Below the pieces are notes generated by a model. It did no database searches. It was not told the DNA's origin and saw nothing but the letters and a program-made list of their open reading frames with translations. The position numbers and the translations under genes are program-made. This document shows positions 33,928 to 43,813 of a stretch of DNA of 64,000 nucleotides, piece after piece. Each line of letters starts with the position of its first letter. Position 1 is the first letter of the stretch. This stretch comes from Flavobacterium sp. KMS. Its GTDB lineage: Bacteria; Bacteroidota; Bacteroidia; Flavobacteriales; Flavobacteriaceae. The stretch lies in contig NZ_JSYP01000009.1 in the NCBI RefSeq assembly GCF_000813005.1, positions 62,001 to 126,000 on the forward strand, in the 5' to 3' direction.

Positions 33928-34695
33928 ATGAAAAAACTAATCCTCTCCATATTCGTAATCCTTACACTTAGCTTCGATACTCAAAAAGAAGACTCATTTG
34001 ATGTAGGTGAATGGTTCAAATTCAGAATTCATTATGGTATCATAAACGCTGGATATGCAACACTCGAAATAAAAGATGCTACTGTAAACAACAAAAAAGT
34101 GTTTCATGCCGTGGGTAAAGGTTACACAACCGGAATGTCACGTTTTTTCTTTAAAGTAGATGATTTATATGAAAGCTATTTTGACAAAGAAACTGGAAAC
34201 CCATATCAGTTTGTACGAAAAATAGACGAAGGCGGCTACACCAAGAATCAAGAAGGTTTTTTTAACCAAGATGGGCGTGTTCTTGTAAAAGATTACAAAC
34301 ACAAGACAGAGAAAACAATTGTTATTGGTAAAAACGTACAAGATATTATGTCCTCCTTTTACTATTTAAGGAACCATCCTAATATAGACAAACTAAAATC
34401 AGGAGAATCGATAACAATTGACATGTTTTTTGACGACGAAACAACAAAATTTAAGTTAAAATTCGTAGGTCGTGAGGATATTACAACTAAATTTGGAACC
34501 GTTCCGACAATGATTTTTAAACCATTGGTACAATCAGGACGAGTTTTTAAAGAAAAAGAAAGCGTAACACTCTGGATAACAGATGACGATAATAAATTAC
34601 CAGTCCGAATAAAAGCAGATCTTGCCGTTGGTTCTATAAAAGCCGATTTGGACGCATTCAAAGGATTAAAAAATCCATTTAAAGTAAAAAAATAA
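33928..34695 (+). CDS. DUF3108 domain exported protein
   Basis: From the ATG at 33928 the product has 255 residues with signal peptide MKKLILSIFVILTLSFDTQ. An in-frame TTG at 33895 is rejected because it would displace the signal. The mature part is a DUF3108 beta domain (GEWFKFRIHYGIINAGYATLEIKD, GRVFKEKESVTLWITDDDNKLPVRIKADLAVGSIKADL). DUF3108 proteins are periplasmic and of unknown function. Its TAA overlaps the next ATG (TAATG), showing translational coupling to the dioxygenase. Confidence 0.85.
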   Translation: MKKLILSIFVILTLSFDTQKEDSFDVGEWFKFRIHYGIINAGYATLEIKDATVNNKKVFHAVGKGYTTGMSRFFFKVDDLYESYFDKETGNPYQFVRKIDEGGYTKNQEGFFNQDGRVLVKDYKHKTEKTIVIGKNVQDIMSSFYYLRNHPNIDKLKSGESITIDMFFDDETTKFKLKFVGREDITTKFGTVPTMIFKPLVQSGRVFKEKESVTLWITDDDNKLPVRIKADLAVGSIKADLDAFKGLKNPFKVKK

Positions 34696-35636
34696 TGAAT
34701 ATCACTGATAATTCAGAATCAATTTTAAAAGAAATTGATAAAAAATACCATGCTATTAACCAAAAAACAGACGTACAATTAGAAGGTCTGCTTTGGTCAA
34801 AACCTATTACGTATTGGGATTACATCCAAACTGATGCACTTTTAAATCTTCAAATACAAAGAACAACTCTTCCTGACGAAATGGTATTTATTATGTACCA
34901 TCAGGTAAACGAATTAATCTTCAAGATGATTCTTTGGGAGATTGAGCAAGTTTCGGAAGTGGAAAATATTCAAACTGATTTTTTTAGTGAGCGCCTTTCC
35001 AGAATTACACGTTATTTTGATATGCTAACCAATTCATTTAGCATTATGGAAAACGGTATGGAAGTCGAGCAGTATATGAAATTTAGAAATACATTAACTC
35101 CTGCAAGTGGTTTTCAGAGCGCACAATATCGATTAGTCGAATTCTCTTCAACCGATGTAATCAATTTAACAGATCGCAGATACAAAGACCGCTTTGACGC
35201 AAATACCGACCTAGAAACTAGCTTTGAACATTTATACTGGCAAGCAGCTGGAAAAGATTATCAAACAGGTCAAAAATCATATTTACTTCAAGAATTTGAG
35301 AAAAAATACAAATCTCAATTTCTAACACAAATGAAAGAATACAAGACCAAAAATATTTGGCAAAAATTCAAACAACTTCCCGAAGAAGATCAAAAAAACC
35401 CAGCATTAGTTCAAGCAATGCGCCATTATGACCACACCGTAAATATTACTTGGGTAATGCAACATTTAAATACTGCCAGAAAATACATTCTTGAAAGCGG
35501 AAAAGGAAATGGAGAAGCAACAGGCGGAAGTGATTGGCAAAAATACATGCATCCTAAATACCAACGCAGGATATTTTTTCCAGAATTATGGAGCGCAGAA
35601 GAATTGGCCGATTGGGGAAATGAAAAAGAAATATAA
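34695..35636 (+). CDS. kynA: Tryptophan 2,3-dioxygenase family protein
   Basis: This is a heme dioxygenase expected to open the indole ring of tryptophan to N-formylkynurenine. The 313-residue protein is helical and carries the family opening LLWSKPITYWDYIQTDALLNLQ, then DEMVFIMYHQVNELIFKMILWEIEQV with the substrate-site His, TPASGFQSAQYRLVEF, and a C-terminal HLNTARKYIL segment with the probable heme-ligand His. Compared with the classic family the tail (GKGNGEATGGSDWQKYMHP) is divergent, as in other Bacteroidota homologues. Coupled to the DUF3108 gene, it probably contributes to the amino-acid-catabolic theme of the region. Confidence 0.88.
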   Translation: MNITDNSESILKEIDKKYHAINQKTDVQLEGLLWSKPITYWDYIQTDALLNLQIQRTTLPDEMVFIMYHQVNELIFKMILWEIEQVSEVENIQTDFFSERLSRITRYFDMLTNSFSIMENGMEVEQYMKFRNTLTPASGFQSAQYRLVEFSSTDVINLTDRRYKDRFDANTDLETSFEHLYWQAAGKDYQTGQKSYLLQEFEKKYKSQFLTQMKEYKTKNIWQKFKQLPEEDQKNPALVQAMRHYDHTVNITWVMQHLNTARKYILESGKGNGEATGGSDWQKYMHPKYQRRIFFPELWSAEELADWGNEKEI

Positions 35637-35655
35637 TTAATAAAAAAAGAAGAGT

Positions 35656-36876
35656 TTGAAACAAGTATCAGCAATTATAATAATGTTATTTTTAATAATA
35701 TCATGTAATAAAACAACGGATAAAATTGAAACTAAAATTACCAAACCAAAACCACAAAAAGTTGATTTTGGGTTTAATTATGCTGACTACAATGTGGTTA
35801 ATGACACTATAGAAAAAGGTGAAACTTTTGGGACTATTATCCAAGGACAAAACATTGGAAGCAAACAAGTCTATAATATTGTAGAACAAATTAAAGATTC
35901 ATTTAATGTAAGAACCATTAGATACCATAAACCATACACGCTTCTTAGATCAAAAAACAAAACAAACGATTTACAAGTTTTCATATATCAACCCGACGCA
36001 TTAAGCTACTACGTAGTCGACTTACGCGATAGTATTGCAAAAGCATACAAAAAAGTAAAACCTGTCACCCTTAAACGAAAAATAATAGGAGGAGTTTTAA
36101 AAAGCTCCTTATCAGAAACTTTAGGAAATGAAAGTGTAGAAACTGCACTTGCAAGCCGAATCACCAAAGTTTTCTCATGGTCTATCGATTTCTTCAAACT
36201 TAAAAAAGGAGATCGCTACGGATTAATTTTTACAGAACGTTTTATAAACGGCAAAACTTATGATGGCGTTGAAGAACTTGAAGCTGCATTTTTTGAATAT
36301 AAAGGCAAAATTATATATGCCTTTCCTTTTGAAAGAGACACAACTTCAGGAAAAGTTGAATATTATGATGATGAAGGAAAAACACTGAAAAACTTCTTCT
36401 TAAAAACTCCAATCAAATTTAGCCGAATCACATCTAGATTTACTGCCAACAGGTTTCACCCGGTACAACATACCTGGAAAGCACACAAAGGAACTGATTA
36501 TGCAGCTCCAACAGGAACTCCTATTTCAACCACAGCCTCTGGAGTTGTTGAAGCTACAGGATATACGGCAGGAAACGGAAACTTTGTAAAAGTAAAACAC
36601 AACGGTACTTATTCTACTCAATACTTACATATGTCCCGAATATTAGTAAAACGCGGGCAACGTGTAACTCAAGGACAAACTATCGGATTAGTAGGAAGCA
36701 CCGGACTTGCAACTGGACCTCACGTATGTTATCGTTTCTGGAAAAACGGCGTTCAGGTAGATGCTCTTCGACTTAATTTACCTACTGGAGAATCTCTAAC
36801 AGGAAATGAGAAAACCCGTTTCATGAAACAAATAGAGCCTTTAAAGAGAGAATTGGATAGTATTGGGAATATATAA
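35656..36876 (+). CDS. M23-family peptidoglycan metallopeptidase, lipoprotein
   Basis: The product has 406 residues from a TTG at 35656. No upstream ATG exists, and this start gives a clean lipoprotein signal (MKQVSAIIIMLFLIISC, lipobox IISC), so TTG use is likely. Two preceding domains resemble LysM/opacity-type adaptor regions. The M23 domain (about 270-385) has the zinc motif HKGTDYAAPTGTPI (HxxxD) and QYLHMSRI. The second motif, usually HxH, reads GPHVCYRFW, with Cys at the third zinc-ligand position. It probably cleaves peptidoglycan crosslinks; activity with Cys as ligand is open. Confidence 0.85.
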   Translation: MKQVSAIIIMLFLIISCNKTTDKIETKITKPKPQKVDFGFNYADYNVVNDTIEKGETFGTIIQGQNIGSKQVYNIVEQIKDSFNVRTIRYHKPYTLLRSKNKTNDLQVFIYQPDALSYYVVDLRDSIAKAYKKVKPVTLKRKIIGGVLKSSLSETLGNESVETALASRITKVFSWSIDFFKLKKGDRYGLIFTERFINGKTYDGVEELEAAFFEYKGKIIYAFPFERDTTSGKVEYYDDEGKTLKNFFLKTPIKFSRITSRFTANRFHPVQHTWKAHKGTDYAAPTGTPISTTASGVVEATGYTAGNGNFVKVKHNGTYSTQYLHMSRILVKRGQRVTQGQTIGLVGSTGLATGPHVCYRFWKNGVQVDALRLNLPTGESLTGNEKTRFMKQIEPLKRELDSIGNI

Positions 36877-36911
36877 TTTTTACTGAAACACATTCTCTAA
36901 AAACAGGAACA

Positions 36912-37532
36912 ATGAAAAACACTCGTCTTAAAGCAATTTATAATGAAACTTTTTCGGGTTTAAAACTATTTTACAGAGATACAAATTTGCCCGAAGATTT
37001 AATTTCAAATTATAGAGTCGGACAGATAATTCAAGAAAAAGGATTTACTGACATGAGTACCCTTGGCGGTGGTCTTTCAGGAAATTTCAGATATTTAATT
37101 GCAAGCGCTAACGCAAAAGATTTGTCAATATTCAATCCTGATTCAGCAAAGATAGGTCACTATCTATTAGATACTATTGCTTATTTTAAAGTATTAGATA
37201 TTCAGAGAATTGATGACAAAACACAAGTTTTTCTTTTAAACATTCCAGACAATTCATTAACACTATTTAAAAATTCATCTTCAAACCTGGAAGAAGAAAT
37301 TACAGAAAAAGCAAGAGAGAAATTTATTAACAAAAGAAACTTGCCGCTAATTCCTGAACTACAAACCAACGATTGGAAAGAAAGAACCAAAACTCCAATT
37401 GGAATGAACGACAATGGCGAAATGTTCTTTGATGATTCTAAAATTAAAACGGAATCTCCAAAAAGAATAGAAATCAATACTGCCAAGAAAACAATTGAAG
37501 TAAACAAAAAACCTTGGTGGAAGATTTGGTGA
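36912..37532 (+). CDS. Conserved hypothetical protein
   Basis: The 206-residue product has no signal peptide or membrane segment. The middle (about 50-130) looks like an alpha/beta domain (GGGLSGNFRYLIASANAKDLS, YLLDTIAYFKVLDIQRIDDKTQVFLLNIP). The C-terminal 30 residues are Lys/Glu-rich and end in KPWWKIW. I do not recognise the family. Its TGA overlaps the ATG of the next gene (TGATG at 37530-37534), so the two are translationally coupled. Confidence 0.7.
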   Translation: MKNTRLKAIYNETFSGLKLFYRDTNLPEDLISNYRVGQIIQEKGFTDMSTLGGGLSGNFRYLIASANAKDLSIFNPDSAKIGHYLLDTIAYFKVLDIQRIDDKTQVFLLNIPDNSLTLFKNSSSNLEEEITEKAREKFINKRNLPLIPELQTNDWKERTKTPIGMNDNGEMFFDDSKIKTESPKRIEINTAKKTIEVNKKPWWKIW

Positions 37533-38284
37533 TGAAAAAACTACTCCTTATAATTATTATTTTAAGCATCACATCTTGCAAAAATGACGTTGAAAAAACT
37601 GGAACAAAAAAAGTATTCCTAGAGCCCAATCAAATTTCTTATGATTGGCAATTATTCGCAGTTAAGAATGGCATATCAAAAGATTCTGTTTTATCAAATG
37701 ACATTCAATTTATCAACGATTCTATTTTAAAAGGAAAATTCAAATTAGACATTTCAAAATACGAAGCTGAAAGCAAAACAAAAGAATGCTTGCCTTTTAG
37801 ACTTAAAAAGAAAATGTTTGATGAATATTATAATGAAGGGTTTAATAATCTAGGAGATTTAAATGGTGACAAAAAAGAAGATTATGTTTTTGTTTTACAT
37901 GCATTGAATTATTGCGAAGAAGGAGATTCTTATTATTTTACAGATAATAGCATTCCCCGAATTTTAACCGACTCTAATTGTTGCCATCCTTCAAGTATTA
38001 TAAACATTGGAGACATTGATAAAGATGGTAAAAGTGAAATAGCCGAATATTATTCATCATGCGCAAGTAGATACAAAGCAATTACGATATATAGCTTAAA
38101 AGATTCTAAGTGGAAAGAAATAAAATCATTCTCTTTTGTTTTAAACGATAAATATTTCATTGACAAAGATTTTAAAAAGCTATTCAGAAAAACATCTAAA
38201 AATAATCTTGAATATTATGAAATTAAAGATGTCAATATAGAAGGCAAACTAGTTGCATCATGGGAGAAAATTAAAATCCAATAA
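37532..38284 (+). CDS. Lipoprotein with EF-hand/FG-GAP-like repeats
   Basis: From the ATG at 37532 the product has 250 residues. The lipoprotein signal MKKLLLIIIILSITSC has lipobox ITSC. Two calcium-loop-like units are visible, NLGDLNGDKKEDYVFVLHAL and NIGDIDKDGKSEIAEY, as in integrin-type FG-GAP/VCBS repeats. A frame extended to 37514 is rejected because the ATG overlapping the upstream TGA gives the signal peptide. Function is unknown; surface location is inferred. Confidence 0.75.
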   Translation: MKKLLLIIIILSITSCKNDVEKTGTKKVFLEPNQISYDWQLFAVKNGISKDSVLSNDIQFINDSILKGKFKLDISKYEAESKTKECLPFRLKKKMFDEYYNEGFNNLGDLNGDKKEDYVFVLHALNYCEEGDSYYFTDNSIPRILTDSNCCHPSSIINIGDIDKDGKSEIAEYYSSCASRYKAITIYSLKDSKWKEIKSFSFVLNDKYFIDKDFKKLFRKTSKNNLEYYEIKDVNIEGKLVASWEKIKIQ

Positions 38285-38374
38285 TCATTATAATAGTATT
38301 TAGCCACATAAAACGTTTTCGTAACTATTTGTTATATAATCGTGAAGCGTTACACTATTAAAAACTAATTTCAG

Positions 38375-38382
38375 TATTTTTG
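38375..38382 (+). promoter_or_regulatory. -7 promoter box (TATTTTTG) for pgi
   Basis: This is a perfect TAnnTTTG match, 36 bp upstream of the pgi ATG. Confidence 0.6.
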
Positions 38383-38418
38383 TGTTTTAATAACCAAATT
38401 TTCAATTAAGACAAAAAA

Positions 38419-40062
38419 ATGGCTTTAAACACAACAAACCCAACTGGGACTGAAGCGTGGAAAAATCTACAAAACCACTATAACGCAATTCACGAAACTA
38501 CGATACAAGAATTATTTCAACAAGATGCAACTCGTGTTGAAAAATTCAATTTACAATGGAATGACTTTCTACTAGATTATTCTAAAAACAATATTAATCA
38601 GGAAACTATCTCTCTTTTATTAGAGCTGGCAAATTCTATTGGATTAAAAGACGCGATCTCTCAATATTTTGGTGGTGAAATAATTAACCAAACTGAAAAC
38701 AGAGCTGTTTTACACACTGCTTTACGTGCGCCAGAATCTGCTGTAATAAAAGTAGACGGAGAAAATGTAATTCCAGAAGTTTACGAAGTAAAAAACAAAA
38801 TCAAAAAATTTAGCCATGAAGTAATTTCTGGAGAAAGAAAAGGTTTTACAGGAAAAGCTTTTACAGATATTGTTAATATTGGTATTGGAGGTTCAGATCT
38901 TGGTCCTGTTATGGCTGTTGAAGCTTTACAGTTTTACAAAAATCATTTAACTACACATTTTGTTTCTAATGTAGATGGTGATCACGTAAATGAAGTTATT
39001 AAGAAACTAAACCCTGAAACTACATTATTTGTAATTGTTTCAAAAACTTTTACTACTCAGGAAACATTAACCAATTCTGAAACTATTAAAGAATGGTTTT
39101 TAAAATCGGCTTCACAAGAAGATATTGCAAAACATTTTGTTGCTGTATCTACTAACATTCAAAAAGTAACTGAATTCGGAATTAACCCTGACAACGTTTT
39201 CCCGATGTGGGATTGGGTTGGCGGACGTTTCTCCTTATGGAGTGCAGTTGGCCTAAGCATTAGCTTAGCAGTTGGTTTTGATAATTACAACCAATTATTA
39301 GACGGTGCTAATGAAACTGACGAACATTTTAAATCAGCTGAATTTGACCAAAACTTACCTGTAATTCTAGCTTTATTAAGTGTTTGGTATAATAATTTTT
39401 TCGGTGCCGAAAGTGAAGCACTAATTCCTTACACTCAATATTTACAAAAACTTGCTCCGTACTTGCAACAAGCAACAATGGAAAGCAACGGAAAAAGCGT
39501 AGGTCGTGACGGAAAACCTGTTAACTACCAAACAGGAACTATTATTTGGGGAGAACCTGGAACAAACTCGCAACACGCATTCTTCCAATTAATACACCAA
39601 GGGACAAAATTAATCCCAACAGATTTTATTGGATATGTAGAACCTTTATATGGTAACGAAGATCATCATAATAAATTGATGTCAAACTTCTTTGCACAAA
39701 CCGAAGCTTTATTACACGGAAAAACGGCAGCACAAGTTCAGGCTGAATTTGACAAACAAGGACTTGCTGCAGACAAAGCCGCATTCTTATTGCCTTTTAA
39801 AGTATTTACTGGTAACAAACCAACAAATACTATTTTAATACAAAAACTAACTCCAAAATCTCTGGGTTCATTAATTGCCTTATATGAGCACAAAATATTT
39901 GTTCAGGGACTTATCTGGAATATATTTAGCTATGACCAATGGGGAGTAGAATTAGGTAAACAATTGGCAAATTCTATATTAGATGAGATCAATACAAAAA
40001 CAGTAAAAAATCACGATAGTTCAACCTCTTTCTTATTAAATCATTTTTTGAAGAATAAGTAA
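38419..40062 (+). CDS. pgi: Glucose-6-phosphate isomerase
   Basis: The enzyme interconverts glucose 6-phosphate and fructose 6-phosphate. The 547-residue protein is full length. Visible signatures are [16 protein letters not shown] (phosphate-binding), [16 protein letters not shown], the PGI signature 1 region [19 protein letters not shown], the catalytic Glu/His region [19 protein letters not shown] and the C-terminal signature [15 protein letters not shown]. It has its own promoter box and terminator. Confidence 0.97.
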   Translation: MALNTTNPTGTEAWKNLQNHYNAIHETTIQELFQQDATRVEKFNLQWNDFLLDYSKNNINQETISLLLELANSIGLKDAISQYFGGEIINQTENRAVLHTALRAPESAVIKVDGENVIPEVYEVKNKIKKFSHEVISGERKGFTGKAFTDIVNIGIGGSDLGPVMAVEALQFYKNHLTTHFVSNVDGDHVNEVIKKLNPETTLFVIVSKTFTTQETLTNSETIKEWFLKSASQEDIAKHFVAVSTNIQKVTEFGINPDNVFPMWDWVGGRFSLWSAVGLSISLAVGFDNYNQLLDGANETDEHFKSAEFDQNLPVILALLSVWYNNFFGAESEALIPYTQYLQKLAPYLQQATMESNGKSVGRDGKPVNYQTGTIIWGEPGTNSQHAFFQLIHQGTKLIPTDFIGYVEPLYGNEDHHNKLMSNFFAQTEALLHGKTAAQVQAEFDKQGLAADKAAFLLPFKVFTGNKPTNTILIQKLTPKSLGSLIALYEHKIFVQGLIWNIFSYDQWGVELGKQLANSILDEINTKTVKNHDSSTSFLLNHFLKNK

Positions 40063-40091
40063 GAACTAGAAACTTATAGTACATAATCCAC

Positions 40092-40130
40092 AAAAAGCTT
40101 ATTGATTCTGGCAATCAATAAGCTTTTTCT
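40092..40130 (+). terminator. Terminator after pgi
   Basis: AAAAAGCTTATTGATT (40092-40107) and AATCAATAAGCTTTTT (40113-40128) form a perfect 16-bp stem followed by T-rich sequence. Confidence 0.92.
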
Positions 40131-40349
40131 TATAATACTAATCCTCAAGTTATTCGCTTTATCTAAAATTAACATACGCTCGCTTTTTATTGATTTTATT
40201 TTTTGATATTTTAACAAAAAACCATCCATAAAATTTAAAAAAATGCCATTTTCCTTAGTATAAATCAACAAAATCACTTTAATACTCAAGAGATTACGCA
40301 AAACGATATTTTCTTAACGTTTTGATAACATTATCCGATTAAAATGTTA

Positions 40350-40357
40350 TAATTTTG
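40350..40357 (+). promoter_or_regulatory. -7 promoter box (TAATTTTG) for the TonB receptor
   Basis: This is a perfect TAnnTTTG match, 25 bp upstream of the ATG at 40383. A TTTG at 40321 is a possible but distant -33 element. Confidence 0.55.
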
Positions 40358-40382
40358 CCAAAAACAATTAACTAAATAACAA

Positions 40383-43199
40383 ATGAAGACAATGAAAAAT
40401 TGGTTACTCACGGGACTATTGTTCATGATGGTTTCAACCGTATTTTCGCAAGGAAAAATCACAGGTACAATTACCGATGGTTCTAATTCTTTACCTGGAG
40501 CTAATGCTGTAGTTAAAGGGTCATCAGACGCTGGCTCAAGCGATTTTGATGGTAAATTTTCTATTACAACTTCAGTAGCCTCTGGAGAAGTAGTTGTTTC
40601 TTACTTAGGTTACGACTCTAAAACAATTAAATTTTCTGTTTCTAATGGAGGAACTGTTAATTTAGGAGCTATCGTTTTAACATCAAACTCTAACCAACTA
40701 GACGAGATTGTTGTAAAAAGTACTGTAGTTGATATCGCTAAGGACAGAAAAACTCCTGTTGCTGTTTCTACTATTAAAGCTTCAGAAATCCAAGCAAAAT
40801 TAGGAACTCAAGAATTTCCTGAGGTTTTAAGAAATACTCCTTCAGTTTACGCTACAAAAGGTGGTGGTGGATACGGAGACTCAAGAATCAACATTCGTGG
40901 ATTTGACCAAAAAAACATTGCCGTAATGGTTAATGGTATGCCAATTAATGACATGGAAGGTGGAACTGTTTACTGGAGTAACTGGGCTGGACTTTCTGAT
41001 GTAACTTCTGCAATGCAGGTACAAAGAGGTTTAGGTTCTTCTAAACTTGCTGTTTCATCTGTAGGGGGAACAATAAACATTGTAACTAAATCTTCTGACA
41101 TCAAACAAGGAGGTTCATTTTCTTCTGGATTTGGTAATGCAAATTATTTAAAATTACAAGGATCTTACAATACTGGAAAATTAGATAACGGACTTTCTGC
41201 TTCTGTATTATTATCTCAAACAATGGGAGATGGATATATTAACGGAACTGAATTTGAAGGAACTAACTACTTCGTAGCTTTAGGATATGCTACAAAAGAC
41301 AACAAACACGATTTTCAATTTACTGTAACTGGTGCGCCACAATGGCACAACCAAAGATCAACAAACATATCAATTGAAACTTACCAAAAATACGGTTCTC
41401 TTGAAAACCCAAATACAAGATACAACGCTGATAATGGGTACTTAAATGGTGAGAGATACAATATCAAAAAAAATTACTACCACAAGCCTGTTGCATCTAT
41501 CAACTGGGATTATAAAATAAACGAAACTACTAAACTTTCTAGTGTACTTTATGCATCATGGGGACGTGGAGCCGGAGCAAGTGGTGCAGGAGGAATTAGA
41601 GGAAAAGTTTATAGCGATGCTGTTGCTTTTAGAGATGCTAACGGATTAGTAGATTATGATAAAATCGCAGCATACAACTCTGGTCAATCAGTTTTCATCA
41701 ATGGTTTTACAGGTCCACAAACTAGAGCAAAAATAGACGGAGTTTACCAAAACGGTTTTAGTTCTGGAACTAATGCTCCTGAAGGTGCTAGTACTGGTAC
41801 TTCTGGAATTTCACAAACTTCTTCTATCAACTCTCATGACTGGTATGGAGCAGTAATCAACTTGAATAAAAAATTAAGCAATACATTAACTTTAGATTTT
41901 GGAGTTGATGCTAGAACTTACAAAGGATATCACTATACAGTTGTAAATGACTTATTTGGTGGTGGAGAATTCTTTGATAACAGTGTTGCCGATTTAAAAC
42001 CAGACGGTAGACACCTTACTTCTACTTACTCAACATCTGTACAATGGAATCCTTTCCAAAATAAGGATTATGACAAAATTTCATTTAACAGTACTGGAAA
42101 TGTAAGATGGTACGGAGCTTTTACTCAACTTGAGTACTCTAAAGATAATCTAACTGCATTTATACAAGGAGCAATTTCTCAACAAGGATACCAAAGAGAA
42201 GATGATTTCTTATACAAAACTACAGATCCATTATCTTCTACAGATTTTAAAAACATCTTAGGTGGTAACGTAAAAGGTGGTGCAAACTACAACATTAATG
42301 AGAAAAACAATGTGTATGTAAATGCAGGTTATTACTCTAAACAACCATTCTTTAACTCAGTTTACCCAAATAACAAATCTACAGTAAACCCTAACCTTAC
42401 AAACGAAAAGATTATTGGTTTTGAAGCTGGATACGGATTCCGTTCTCGTTTCTTTAATGCTACTGTAAACGTTTACAACACAACTTGGAATGACAGATAC
42501 TTAAAAGGTAACCCACTTCCAACTACTACTGAATTCCCTTCAAATACAACTTATACAGAATATTTAGGACTTAATGAAGTTCACTCTGGAATTGAGTTTG
42601 AAGCAAATTCTAACATAACAGATAAATTAAAAGTTAACGCTATGTTCTCTTACGGAATTTGGGAATACAAAGGAAACGCAACTGTAAATGCTTATTTACA
42701 AGCAGATAACACTCCAATTCCAGCATATACAGGTGTTACCGTTTACATGGACAAAGTAAAAGTAGGTGATGCAGCGCAAATGACAGCTTCTTTAGGAGCT
42801 TCTTACGAAGTATTACCAAGAGTTACTGTTGATGCTAATTACAATTACAATGACAACTTATATGCAGGATTAAGCCCAGTTAACTTTACATCTCCAGATA
42901 ACAAAGGAGCATTAGAGCTACCTAATTACGGAGTAATGGATGCAGGTTTCTCATACAAAATGCTTGTAGGTAAAGACAAAAACAGATCAATGAACTTTAG
43001 ATTAAACGTAAACAACGTTTTAGACAAAATTTACATTGCTGAATCTAGAACTAATTATTTTACTGACGATTTCATCAATGGAAAAAATGGACCTACTTAT
43101 GCTTCAGCTGGAAAAATATATGACGGTGTAGCAACAGGTAACCAAGTATTCTTTGGTTTCGGAAGAACTTGGAACTTTACTTTACGTTACGATTTCTAA
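40383..43199 (+). CDS. TonB-dependent receptor with carboxypeptidase-regulatory-like domain
   Basis: This is a 938-residue outer-membrane transporter: signal peptide (MKTMKNWLLTGLLFMMVSTVFSQ), a CarboxypepD_reg-like beta domain (about 24-105, GKITGTITDGSNSLPGANAVVKG), a plug domain (about 110-235, with EFPEVLRNTPSVYATKGGGGYGDSRINIRGFDQKNIAVMVNGMP) and a C-terminal barrel ending in the aromatic RYDF. No SusD partner is adjacent, so it is not a SusC-type pair. The ligand is unknown; metal chelates or siderophores are plausible because of the plug type. The strong promoter and terminator suggest a single-gene unit. Confidence 0.92.
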   Translation: MKTMKNWLLTGLLFMMVSTVFSQGKITGTITDGSNSLPGANAVVKGSSDAGSSDFDGKFSITTSVASGEVVVSYLGYDSKTIKFSVSNGGTVNLGAIVLTSNSNQLDEIVVKSTVVDIAKDRKTPVAVSTIKASEIQAKLGTQEFPEVLRNTPSVYATKGGGGYGDSRINIRGFDQKNIAVMVNGMPINDMEGGTVYWSNWAGLSDVTSAMQVQRGLGSSKLAVSSVGGTINIVTKSSDIKQGGSFSSGFGNANYLKLQGSYNTGKLDNGLSASVLLSQTMGDGYINGTEFEGTNYFVALGYATKDNKHDFQFTVTGAPQWHNQRSTNISIETYQKYGSLENPNTRYNADNGYLNGERYNIKKNYYHKPVASINWDYKINETTKLSSVLYASWGRGAGASGAGGIRGKVYSDAVAFRDANGLVDYDKIAAYNSGQSVFINGFTGPQTRAKIDGVYQNGFSSGTNAPEGASTGTSGISQTSSINSHDWYGAVINLNKKLSNTLTLDFGVDARTYKGYHYTVVNDLFGGGEFFDNSVADLKPDGRHLTSTYSTSVQWNPFQNKDYDKISFNSTGNVRWYGAFTQLEYSKDNLTAFIQGAISQQGYQREDDFLYKTTDPLSSTDFKNILGGNVKGGANYNINEKNNVYVNAGYYSKQPFFNSVYPNNKSTVNPNLTNEKIIGFEAGYGFRSRFFNATVNVYNTTWNDRYLKGNPLPTTTEFPSNTTYTEYLGLNEVHSGIEFEANSNITDKLKVNAMFSYGIWEYKGNATVNAYLQADNTPIPAYTGVTVYMDKVKVGDAAQMTASLGASYEVLPRVTVDANYNYNDNLYAGLSPVNFTSPDNKGALELPNYGVMDAGFSYKMLVGKDKNRSMNFRLNVNNVLDKIYIAESRTNYFTDDFINGKNGPTYASAGKIYDGVATGNQVFFGFGRTWNFTLRYDF

Positions 43200-43221
43200 A
43201 AAAATCACAACATAAAATTCA

Positions 43222-43262
43222 CAAAAACGGCATTGGCTTTTTAGCTTAATGCCGTTTTTTTA
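43222..43262 (+). terminator. Terminator after the TonB receptor
   Basis: AAAAACGGCATT pairs with AATGCCGTTTTT around a 13-base loop, followed by T-run. Confidence 0.9.
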
Positions 43263-43304
43263 TGCCATAATTTTGCTTATATTTGTTTAAAAAACTTTAG
43301 TTCT

Positions 43305-43727
43305 ATGTACGAATTCATACAAAAATTTCACTCAGGATGGGCTTATATTGTCTTAATCCTTCTATTAGTTGCAGTTATAAATGCAATTATTGGTTTTACC
43401 TCAAAAAAAGATTTTACACCAACAGATCGTAAAATTGGTCTTTTTACATTAATCGCTACTCATACGCAATTACTAATCGGATTAATCCTTTATTTCGTTT
43501 CTCCTCTTGGAAAAGCTGCTTTCGGACAAATGTCAAACGCAGACCTTAGACTTACATCATTAGAACACCCATTAATCAATATTATAGCTATCATTTTGAT
43601 AACTATCGGATGGTCAAAACATAAAAACCTGACTACTAGCGAGTCAAAATTCAAAACATTTGCAATATTTTACGGATTAGGATTAGTACTGATTCTAAGT
43701 AGATTACCATGGAAGTTATGGTTCTAA
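43305..43727 (+). CDS. Four-TM membrane protein, cytochrome-b-like
   Basis: The 140-residue inner-membrane protein has four predicted helices (about 12-30, 45-65, 88-105, 118-135). It has conserved-looking His residues in FHSGWAY, IATHTQL, LEHPLI and WSKHKN, which explains why relatives are labelled cytochrome b-like. No proof of heme binding is visible. It is monocistronic with a terminator just downstream. Confidence 0.72.
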   Translation: MYEFIQKFHSGWAYIVLILLLVAVINAIIGFTSKKDFTPTDRKIGLFTLIATHTQLLIGLILYFVSPLGKAAFGQMSNADLRLTSLEHPLINIIAIILITIGWSKHKNLTTSESKFKTFAIFYGLGLVLILSRLPWKLWF

Positions 43728-43736
43728 AAACACAAA

Positions 43737-43764
43737 TAAAGCCCTAATTACAGGGCTTTTTTTA
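43737..43764 (+). terminator. Terminator after the four-TM protein
   Basis: AAAGCCCT-aattac-AGGGCTTT with a following T-run. Confidence 0.9.
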
Positions 43765-43813
43765 ATTTCGGCATATTATTTGTGTAAGTATATCCATCTT
43801 AAAAATAAAATTT

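Larger units (their letters stand above)
40063..40382. other. Intergenic region between pgi and the TonB receptor
   Basis: This 320-bp region holds the pgi terminator (40092-40130) and, near its end, the TonB-receptor promoter box (40350-40357). The middle 220 bp is AT-rich with no ORF or convincing structure seen. Confidence 0.5.
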
